A stretch of 64,000 nt of DNA from Protonemura montana. Taxonomy: Eukaryota > Arthropoda > Insecta > Plecoptera > Nemouridae. Made by a program: the position numbers and the translations under genes. How positions within the stretch are numbered: position 1 is the stretch's first letter; every line of letters begins with the position of its first letter. Below are positions 12,201-24,200 of this stretch, piece by piece. Where the stretch lies: positions 24,891,076-24,955,075 of the forward strand of contig OX387604.1 of NCBI GenBank assembly GCA_947568835.1, given 5' to 3'. The notes under the pieces are model-generated. The model had not been told where the DNA came from, did not search any database, and saw only the letters and a program-made list of their open reading frames with translations.

Positions 12201-15200
12201 TGGCAGTGAAATGCGGCAGGCTCATCGCGAGTCACATTTCGATCACGTGGTTCGGAAACCCATCTCGGGGGAACTGTAATGCCAAAACAAAACAATTGTA
12301 AAAAGCTGTGGGCTTCATAAGAATATGATTCTTAACCTCCTTAAAGCATTGTTTGATTGGAAAATGTTTCTTTTTGAACAACTTTTACAGACTTTCTTAA
12401 TAACAGTGCTGTTTTCTTGTCCTCACCATAACAGCATTTTAAATGCTCAATGAAAGTAAAGAAATATTTAAAAAATAAACACTGAATTTTGGATATGGAC
12501 GTAAAGGTTTGTAAATTGTAATGAAATAGACATTTAGACACAGAAACATAGTTCATAGAGAAATCACAGATAAGGAGTGACAGTCACAGAGGAGCCAACG
12601 TACACCTTGGACGAACAACAGATTATCTATTAAGCAGTAACGCTTGCATCAAGTGTTACTACAACGAAAAGCTGGCAACATCGAACTTCGGAGGCACACA
12701 TCCAAGTCTACTTGCACATTAAAACCAGGGCAGTCGCTATACGCGCTAACTCCGTCCGCTCCTAGCTATTCACAGAGGAAACGTAGCCGATATCGAAGAA
12801 AGTGAAACAGTTAGAGAGTCAAAATCATCAGATCACAATGCATCCTAGCTCAAAACAATAACTAAATAATATGATGGAGAATGAAAGCATTAAAATGTAT
12901 CTAATAATGCTCAGGGCAACGGACTTTGGTATATAACTTGCATGAGTATATTATGCAAATAAAGTTGGCTCATTGAATTTTAGCCAGTTTCCTGGAAAAC
13001 AGCTACAGGTATTTTGGTTTTAATATAGATCTGGAGCTAGCTGATGAAATCCACATTTAGATAGCAACTATTGAATACAAGTTTGACACATAGCTCAAAG
13101 TCAAAGAGACTTTTTTACTTCACTGAGCAATCACTATTCAGCAAATCTGGGTAAATTGTGATCTGAAGCTTATTGACTCCTAGTGCAATTTTAACAAAGC
13201 TATCAAGCGGTGCAGTGGTGTTCCTGAAATCAGCTTCCTGAAATCAGGATCGTGGCGTTGAAAAAAAAAACAAATATTGTGCAGCGAAGCAGGCATTGGC
13301 CAACCGGCACAGTGTTTACGTGTTGATTTGTGTGCGAATACAGTTGAACAGTGCATTGCAGCGTGGCCATCTCATCTGGTGCGGTTTGTTTGGTGCGGTA
13401 ATTCGGTGCGGCTTAAACACCACGTGAGTACGTTACCGCTGACAACCAAAGGAGCCGTGATGCTTGCAGACTTGGCCAAGTTTCCAGCAAGACACGTGTA
13501 GTTGCCGGAATGAGATCGTCCAACGCGAGGTATCGACAAAGTGGTTGAATAGTCGTCTTGCGTCACATGAATTCCTAACTCTAGCGGTAGAGAAGCATCA
13601 TCCTTGAGCCATTTCATCGAAAGAGGAGGATCTCCTGCTTGGATCACGCACTGAACTTGAGTACGAACTCCTTCGATTAGCTCACCAAATGTGAACGGAC
13701 CTATCCTTGGGGGAACTGGAACGAAAGAGGTGGACTTTGAAAAACAAGCGGTGATGGCTATTAGAAAAAACGACCTTTGGCAGTCACAAGGGTTGAAGCA
13801 GAGTCCGTTGCAGCGACCTAGAAACAAAAAGAAAGACTCGAGCCGTTGGTCGAGCATTACCGTTGACCAGAAGCGTGGATGAATGAGTCGAATGGGCGGC
13901 AGAGTTGGAGACCAGGCACGTGTAGATGCCAGCATGATGGGGAAGCAGACTCTCGATGCTCAGCGAGCTGATGAAATCTCCGAGCTGCCGCACTCCGACG
14001 TCCGATTCCAAACCGGATCCGTCTTTCCTCCATTCAATCGTCAATGGAAGGTCGCCCTTCGTGATGAAACATTGGACACCTGCCCGATCTCCCAGGTGCA
14101 AATCCGTTTGGAACGTGAAGGGCGCAATTCTTGGCGGCACTAGAAGAGAATGGGCTTGCAACGCAGCATTTTCACTGATATCTACTTGCGTTTTGTGGTT
14201 AGCATCAGTTTGTTACCGATAAAAATGAGCACACAAGAAAAAAAAAGTAACGGTAATGACAGTTGCTTTCACCGTTATTTCATTTTTTTTTTTCTGAATT
14301 TACATTAGCACTAATAGCTCTTAGTGGACCATGTCTCTGATTTGTGAACTCAAACAGAATTTTTAGATACAGAAAGTATATCTAGACTTACTAAGATGAA
14401 TCCAATTAGATTATTTAATTAGTCAAGTGATCAGCCATTAGTCTGTTTCAAAAGAACCACTAAATGAAAGTCCACTGAATGAAATTGGTTGCAATATCTT
14501 TTATAGCTTGATTGGGTCTAGATGGTTCTCATAAAACTTAGACCATATATTCTTCAATCTTGTGCGATAGTGTGAGAGAGTAAGAATTGAGCTACCTATC
14601 ACGCTCAGGGGCAGAATCTGTGTGGCAGATCGGCCTTGCTTGTTGGTGGCTGAGCATCGGTATTCTCCACGATCAGGATCCCGTTGAACATTCTCCAAGA
14701 GCAACGTGCCGTTCTGGAAGACTTGCTGCCTACGATTCAGCGGCAATGCTCGGCCATCTGAAGCACGCTCAAGATTCAACTTCTGTCCAAAATCCTGCAT
14801 TTTTAAGATGTGTTTGTTTATTGCAAATTTTCCATAGGCATCAAAAATATAAATTTGATTCTATTTTGGTTTCTTTTTCTATGTACCTTCAGTACCTACC
14901 TTCAGTAATTCATTTGGTAGAAACATTTTATTTTTATGCAAAGCAAAGTGTTTCAAAGAATCATTTTAAAGAATGAACAAAAAATTTAGATTTCAGATTC
15001 TGCGTTTTTTCCGTTCTTCATTTTATATTAGGTTAAGCCTAAACTAACATTTTTTACAGAATGGTTCGTGAAATACTTGAGATTATTTTCTGTATTAAAT
15101 CAATGAAGAGAAATGGAACCTGTACCTTTCTCCCAGGTGATTGAGTCGATGGGGTAGCCAGCTACAGGGCATGCAATGTAGAGTGGCTCTCCAGCCACTG

Positions 15201-18200
15201 CTGACACATTGGGCATTGGCCTGATGAACGGCAAGCCTACGAGCAAAAATAAAACAAACCCAATCAGCTAAAAACTTGCTTTTTCTGCTGAACACTATTC
15301 CCCTGCTGCCGGAAATATTTGTAAAAGAAGAAAATCGAGGTCTTTCTCATTCTCAACTGTAAATTAGTGTCAAATATTCAGATCAAACCTGTCTTAATTA
15401 ATGGTCCCACTAAAGTTTCAGTATAGGCAGAGATGGGCGGTATCTGAGATACAAGTTTATAAGTTACATATCTACAAGATACTTGTGTATCTTGCTATAC
15501 GTAAACTCAGTATCTGAGATAATTTTTTTTAGAAGTATCGTGGTATTGTATCTCAGATACATTTTTAAAGTATTTTGGTATCTTCATTTGACACAAGATA
15601 CTTTCAAGTATTTTTGGGCAATACGAAATGCAGTGGAGTACACTGCAGTGCGCTGCAGGATAAGATTAGCGGGAAGAGTAAATTATAGGGAAGGGGTAGT
15701 TTACGTGAGCTATAAGCTTCGTCTTGAGAGGACCTACACTAGAACCTGAGACAGTCCAATGATTGCTTTGCTATAAATTGTAAATATTATATGAAATTTA
15801 AGTCCAATAATTGCCAGTCCAGTTTATGAAGTTGCTTTAAATATGGCAGGCATCAATGAAATTTCTAATGATATTGAAGAAGTTGAAAGAGGAGATAAAA
15901 AGCATAGGTCGCTCGTTGATGGGAGCGCACTTTTCCCTTCTCCTAGCCGATCACATTTATAAATACAAACGTCCTTATATTAAACAGTTTCTCGAGTATC
16001 TTCAAGATACTTAGGTATCCTTTATCTTGAGATACTTGTAAGTATCCTGGAAGTGGATCCTGGAAGTATATTGTACATGTATCCCAGATACTTTTTTAGT
16101 ATCTTGCCAATCCCTGTGGTATACTTCGAGGTAGGTACCTACAATTGAGTGTTGTCCGTTAGTTCATGCAAAGTGGCCGGTCATACCGTTTAGGGTTTAC
16201 AGAAAGTCCATCATTGATTGGGCATGACATGACTTTCCGTGTCGTAATACCAAAACTACATATCGGAGCCAAATATATATTGTCGCAGTTTGATTGTCAC
16301 CCAACCAAAGCCGCCAAGCGGAAATAAATGTAATCCTGTAAATGTAAATACATTTTGTGAATAAGGGAAGACGTGAATATATAATGCTTAAGGTACCTAA
16401 TATGTAGGTAGTGTACCTACGTGACGCTCTCACTGGGGGAAAACATCTAGGAACCACAATAGTTTTTTTTTTTTTTAAGTTGGGTAAGGCGAAGTCAACG
16501 ATATTCCACTGACCGTAGACTCTCATGTCTGCCGAGTGACTCTCTTCTCCCACACGGTTGGATGCTGTGCACTGGTAGATGCCGCCATCTTCCACCTGGA
16601 CGTTGCTGATGTTCACGTGACTGATGACGTCACCCAACAAGGTAACGTACTGCCCGATCACAAACCTGCATCCAAATTAGGTCACACTGACATCACGAAC
16701 CCCCATTCACAGAAAAACTGCCTTCTGAGATTCATTGATGAGCGTAACGAGCGAAGCGAATCTTCAATTACACTACAAGTACAAGTCAACAATTCTGCTT
16801 TTTTTTTTTTTTAAGAAACAACGACGATAAGTTCTTTTTGAGACAGCGCTATGCAAAATGTTTGAAACATATAATGGTCTATTTATTAAAAACTATTGTT
16901 AAAAACATCTATGAGGAGGGATTGGCGGTCTTCGAAGAATCTCGTGAGTATGCTGAGGACCATGTCCCACATGGACGCAGTTTGACGGCACTCATCCACC
17001 ATGTGCCAAGCCAACCCATTCACCCTGCGACAAGGGCACAGACGCGATGGCAGCTCCCCAGCGTGCCACAGAAATATGGGGTCGGCGAGGCGGTTCGTAG
17101 CAAAGCGATACCTGGGCATAGGCGCCGATAGTTGGGGGAGAAACATTTGAGCCCAGAAGATTTTTTCGTCGGACCAGTGGCAGGGTAGCGGGCCTTCTAA
17201 GCCGCAGAAAGTGGCCATGATGTCCCACTGAAGGTGTTTTTGGCCTGACACCGTGTCGAGCTTTATCTCCTTCCCGCCTCCGGCACATATCTTGGTAAGA
17301 ACTGGTGGCCATGGTTCAAGGCCAGCGGTCTCTAGTACCATGTGAAAGTGCAGGAAGACCAAATCGATTAGCTTACCAGCACTCTGGGATGAATCCGGGG
17401 AGGCCACTTGATTTTGGTATTGTGGGGCCGTTGGTTTTGAACTTCGTGTTGCGTCCTGTTCAGATATGCCACGGCTTGTCATCGCGAGTCATCTGCTAGT
17501 TATACATGAAATGAAGCTGAATCGTCTTTCAAAAAAGTATTTTATAAACCTAATCTTTCTAAACCTAAATTGAGTAGCATAGTCCTGGTAAGTTAATCCA
17601 CCCCAACTGAATTAGCATGTTTTTTAAATCAAATTCGAGAGAAAGAAATATAAGATGCGCGTGGCGTAAGTCTTCCTGCTCTTAGATTTCCCCAACCCCT
17701 CCGACTACACTCCTGCGGTTACTGTAAGCAAATCTGTATCATAGAATTATGATATTCACAGTCTCAACTCTGTGTTGACTTGAAGACTTTGCCAATGTGC
17801 CCAAGCAATACGCTGCCCGACCGCGCTGGCCAGCATAGAAAATCTTCGATGTGAAGGGTCGAGCTACCTGTCCATCCTGGCAAATGTTTCTCCCCCTCCA
17901 AAGATACCGCCTGGCGAATCTTCCTCTGGGCTGTGTTCCGCCACCAAATTTCCACGCGTCCTCTCTCTCTTGTTATCTGGGAATTAGCAATAGCCTTTGA
18001 AAGCTTCACCAATTGGTGACTGCGACAGTATTCACCATCTACGCAGATCTTTGGAAGGCCTTAACTATTGAAGTCGACATGCAAACAATAATATCAGAGG
18101 ACTTGGAATGCGTAGCTTGATATCACAAAGTAGTAATCAGAAATCATTAGTTCATTTAGAATGAAATAGTTCCGTGAATCTACCCACTAGATTGACACTC

Positions 18201-21200
18201 GGAGTGTTTGTGTCCGTTCCCGTTACCGTGAAACCAGAGTCAATATCGGATCGATGACTTTAATCATGGGGTTTATTTGGGTACTAACAATGCTGACGAC
18301 GCTGACGCTGAGCTTTGTACAGTTTCAGGATCAAGTAGTAGAAATACGGCAATTAAAACTGTTTAAAATAAAACAAATTAAAAATAATTTGCTCTAGATG
18401 CATTCAATGGTGTAGATCAAGGTATACTCGGGTGTACGGCGTATACCAAAATTTTATTTTCTTCGAGCTTAAACCCGTTTTTATATGAAAGTAATATGCT
18501 GACAAGTTCTAACTTTTGCGGAAAAATTCTAAAAATGCAAAAAATAATTTGAATTATTGCTTGTATTTTGTGGCTCCTTGATGTTAGGTTTGTTGCACAG
18601 AAGTTCGGTTTGATCAGTCATAAAAATATTCCTGGTTCCGTTGGTGCTTGGTGGTATCAAAGTTTACGAATTTTGCCTATTCGATGTTTCATTACAATAA
18701 ACTGACCATCTCAATGCAAAAATCAACCTCAATTAAACCGTGGAAAAGTAAATAATGGATACTAGAAGCAGAAAGATATTAGAGCAAGTTTAGGGAGTGG
18801 GCGTTCTACACAATCCAACGAAACAAAATCCAATAAAATCCAACACAAATTTTGATCCCTCCCCCCCCCACGGTTGACGGAAAATCACCGTTTATCCACC
18901 TTTTTTCAGCACTTCACCACTGAGTGCATCTTAGTGGAGTTACCACAAAAGCCCGGGAGCTATAACTTCTTTGCGAAGCTCTGTACAGTGTGTACAGGAA
19001 ACCTCACACGGTAGTCAACATTTTTCGTCTACGCTAACCTAGATCGAATCCCAAAACATAGCCTAGCGGCGTGGCTCGCACCTTTCGTTCTGCGGCAGCG
19101 CGAAACCGTCGAGCCTCCAAGTAATTTGGGGCGTTGGGTTGCCTGTCGCAATGCACTTCAAGGAGACGGGGGGTCCCGGTTGCAACGTCTGTCGAATAAA
19201 CTTGTAGAGCAGTTTAGGGTGTGCGGCCCCCAAACGCAACTGGATCGAGCTCTGTGCGCTATCTTCTTCTCCGCGCACAATGCACTGATACATGCCAGCA
19301 TCTTCTCTCTGAACCTTCTCAAGGACCAGCTTCTCCGAACCCGGCACCACGTGACCGTCCTTCAGCCACGTTGGGACCTGTGGTGGTGGACCTGACAAAA
19401 AGGAACGATATTGTAGAGCAACTCTGACAACAGCTGTTGTTCAATACTTCGAAGATTTCGTCTATTTTCTTGGTGCGTCCGGTGCATATAGTTGAAGATC
19501 GATCGAGTATTTCCTGGGATGATTGATAGGCAGGGTTTAGCGACCAACTGCAATTCCATCTCTACCATGCATACCTGAGACAAGACAGAGTAGTTCCGCC
19601 TTCGATCCCACGTCAACGGTGACTTGTCCGGAAGGTTGGATAGCCACACTCAACAGTGAAGTCACATGGAGGTTGACGTCGAGTCGCTCTACGCCCGCCG
19701 TGTTGTTCGCAACGCATACCCATTTTCCGGCGTCGACGTCGTCGGCGTGCAAGATCACCAGGCAATCTGCAACTGCGAACACCCGGACGTCTTCCTCTAC
19801 CACGCGTAGCTGGTGTCTGTCTTGGCGAAACCATCTGCAAATGCCCATGGTAAACACTCTCTGAAATCATTGTGGTTATGGTAAAGGTCAAGCAGACGAT
19901 TTTATTATCGTTTATCAGGGTGTGGTCAATACCGATCGTTTTCCTGCCACATCTAAGCAATCACAAGCTGCATGTGGTGCATGCAGTTACGGGAAGGTAA
20001 TAAGTGAGCAAATAGCAAATATAGCAGGACTGCTGTACCATAAGGTACATAAAATAGCAGAATGTCAAGTACGATTCTATCATAGGTCCAGTTTGCTACT
20101 GGTAGCAATAGTACCGACCACACACGCCCGTTAATTTGGATTCTTTTCAAAGCTCGCTTTGCTTGTGCCTCAAATTGCGAAGTATTCTACCGCCGTAACG
20201 CCTATCCGTGACACTCGTGTAACTCCTCTCTTTCAAGCGTGCAAATCAAGATTCAGGGAAAACAAAGTCATATCCAATCACCTCCCTTATCTTTCGTATC
20301 GTTTCAACAAAATGTTGCGTATTTTAGAGTAATCAATTAAAATAAAAAAATAAATCTAAGAAAGAAAACTAGGAAGAGCTCTTGCAGCATGATATATTAC
20401 CGTTGAGCCCTGAAGATTGCATATTAGAATTCAAGAAAGCAAGGCAACCGTATCCACGGCACTCGGCGAACATAGACTTACGATTACCACTAAAATATGA
20501 AAGTTTTCAGTTTCAATTCTAAAATTTTTTTTTATTTTTTCAAATTGTTGCAAAAGCAATCACATTTCATTACGAGTAGGACCAAACAAAGTGCTTTGAT
20601 TCGGGGTGGTATTTTGGAAGTCAAAGGCAATTAGGAGAGTGATCACCGAGTGTTAGTCGAGACAGTGCTAACCCCCCCCCCCCCCCCCAACCATCACACT
20701 CTGGGAGAGGGGCAATGGGCAGTGGCAAGGGCAGGTTTGGATCAGCCTGACCGCCTCGTCCAAGTCCAACAAGCCAAACCAAGTGAAATGAAAATAATTG
20801 CTTCAAACTCTCCCACGCCGCACGTCCCGGTAAAAAGGCACTTTCATTTCCCGAAGGACGAAAATCTCCCTCGAGGAAGTTAAGATTTCCTAAGATTGGA
20901 TTTTCATTTGTATAGTGAAGCATGGATTTAGATGTCCTTGTTCTGCAGAAGAGGCCAAACGCAAACACTTTGAGGGGGATAGGTATAAAAAAATACTGCT
21001 ACAACAGCACCTTGTCGCCGCAAGGCAGTATTTTTAGGGCGTATAGACTGTGTTATTTGGATACGTGTTAAATTTGTCCTGATCATGAAGGCTCATGAAT
21101 ATTTCAGAGATAGGTCGTATTCCATAGTGAAAGAGACCAAGAAGAACTGTGGAGAGTTTCGAGTTCTTGACCTCAAATGACAGGTGAGCGCACCGAGAGC

Positions 21201-24200
21201 GAGGGAATTTCAAGAGAAGAATTTCTATAAATTCCACGCAATTTCCAAGTGCTTTTCAAAACTAAAACTATGCATTTCGTTGAAGGCGCTACCGAAAGCC
21301 TATGTATGAAATAAAAGGAATAATACGGCAGCATTCCGTACATCATTTTGTACGAACTCTTTCATTTAAGTCGAATAAAATAAAGATTTTTAGGTACTAA
21401 AAATATTTCAAATAATATTTCCACTCGGCATCTTTGATTTAATTTAGAAAATTACTCGAAAGAAGCAGTTTTATCCTACTTCATGAATTTGCTGGGTATT
21501 TCTTCTCGAAATGAGTATCTAATCCAATTGAAGAAAATCAATATCGTTTGGAGAAACCACAAATTGAAGAGCTTGGTAAATCTCCTTAGCAATGAATTAT
21601 CTGATAAATGTGTTTCGTTGAAGCAATGTTGACAATTGAGCTATAAGGTAAATATACCCCGTCGCTTGCAATTAACTGTGCTATTTTCACTGCTAGTGCC
21701 AATTCCTTCTCCGATTGAACACTCGGGAGCTGTTGCAATGAGTTGCTTCAAGTGAATATTATGCAAAACTACAATGCTCACACCGTTAAAATCGCGTTAC
21801 TCGAAAATATGTAAATTGAGCGGTGACACGCTTTAAGGCAGGCTTCTTCGACATAGCACAGGGGGTGGAGATGTGAAGGAGCCAAGGGGTTTCAGGACCT
21901 GAGCTCGCACAACTGGTAATCTGAAACTTCGTCCAGGTATAAAGGCAGGAAGGCCTAGCAAGCTCACGATAAAATTGCTGTCAAAATAAATAACAAGAGT
22001 ATATTTTCAACTTCTTTCTTTCGAAATGTCTAATCTTGGCTTACAAGAAACATAATTAAAATACGCTGACAGCATTTTATTTTACTTCACCAAAACTATA
22101 GGGCTAAAAAAGCTGGCAAGAGGCAAAAAGAGATTTGGCGACAGCGCAAGGAAAGTGGGGCGGCAAAAAGAACGTCCTGCCTTCAGGAAAAAGTGTACTA
22201 TTCTTATCAGCAGAAGCGCATAGAGGGAAAAGAAAGGATTAGAGGCACTCAATGTAGCCGAGTTACCATAGTGTGAGGTGTTGACAAAAGTTTACTAGAC
22301 ATTTGAGAAGTTTGAGAAGACGAAGAAAACTGAATTAATTAGTTTTCGACCGAGGGAACTAAGATTGGATGGAGGATAAAAACACCCACACACTCTATAT
22401 ATACGATCCTAATTTGAAAACCGATTCACACTCCAAAACAGATGAGGAATGCGGGCCAAAGCAATAGTTCGTTCCAGGCCACTCGAGTGGTTCGAGAAAA
22501 CACGCTGGTGGGTTCTAGGCAAGGTTCATCAAAACAGCAAATAAGTTTATTTTCGACGAATACAAGAAACATTCTGACTCGGGAACTGGTAAAATATCTG
22601 GATTTTGTTAATTTAGACAGTGGCGGATCGTATTGTTGTCCTAGCAGAACTCACGTCGTCAGCACTCGCATCGAGCCGCCCTTGATTTTAGGAATAACAA
22701 AACCAACGTGTTGAGAAAACCACACAACTTTATCTCTCCATTATGTGATTTAAAAAAGAAGTTGAAGGACAAAAAGGACTCGAATTACTATTCAGAGTAC
22801 AACAGCGTCAACAGGTTTTAAGTGCATCAACTACCAGGATCAAAGAAACAGCCAGGGCTAGCTTGCAAGGAATCTTGCAAATGCCTTCTCCCAAGATTTC
22901 TCCCTCGGCGTTCTCTCCTAGCATGTCGATGCTAATGACTGCACTTTTTCCACATAAAAAGAAAAACCTCCGAGCTAGCTTCGATACGAGTTCTTTAACA
23001 ATTATGTCATTAAGCATATGTGATTTTCTCACGTCATTCTCTTCAACTCGAATCATGAAGACGTAAATAGTAAAATCACTATTACAATCCAGATTATATT
23101 AATCATTTATGTGACGGGTAAATCTGTCTTTTGTACACAAACATTCTGTCCTCGTGGACCATTTCTTTGACAAAAATGTAATTCTAGTAAAGCTGACGAA
23201 GCTACAGGTATGTAAATAATTATGTTTGAGATTTGTCATGTTACGGTTACATAATATATGTTTCAGAACGAATAAGGGCTCAGATAGGTAAATAGCTATC
23301 TGCATTTATAGTTTCTAGGTTCCTAGCGTCTCTTTGGGACTCAAAGAACGCAACAAAAAGTACTGCTGCAATTCGAACTCATTGCACTCAATCCCATTCA
23401 TTTGCTGCTCATGAAACTTGAAACATACATTGGAAGACTGTACAAAGGCGACAGGATGACAAGAAATCCAGTTTTATAAACTTGTAAAATAAAAATGAAT
23501 CTGATTGAAGTCTCGAAGTATGTAGCTTCATTTAAAACGAAATTAGACCAACAGACTCTGTACGTCATATATTTAAAAATCAGCGCTATGTCGGAAAGAC
23601 TTCTGAATAAAGTCATTATAATGAAAGCGTACTCGGACGATGGGTAAATTTCAATTGCCGAGAGCATCTCATTCACACAGAGCCATATATTTTAGCAAGG
23701 TGAGAGGGCCAATCCTTTTTACGGTCAATGTTAGATAAGGTGTCACATTACATTCTGATTTCCCGAACCGCAATGATTTACCAGATTTAGATTTTGACTT
23801 AAGCTTTAGCAACCTCTAGGCATATGTAGTCGTGAATAAATGTTTGTTACCCAATCACACGCGCATTTCCATTAACTCATTTTCAAAAGCCTCAAAGGCA
23901 GTGACGGCTCGTGAGTGTTTTCCTAGGTGGCTCTGCAATAAATGTGGCAATAAGGTAACTAATCCTGGTGAGGGCTTCTCCCAACAGTAAATTATAATGA
24001 ACACTATGACATCATCTTGCAAGCAAGAGCAGATAATTAACGAAAGAAACCACATAACCACGCTGTTTCAGTTAAATTTTGTGCACATTATTGTAGCCGT
24101 AAATGAAAGAAACCCAAGTATTTAGTTTTTGATTTAGAGTGACATAAGAAGTGTGTTTTTTTTAACTGAGCGCAATACCACTCGTGTTGCAAACGCAAGT

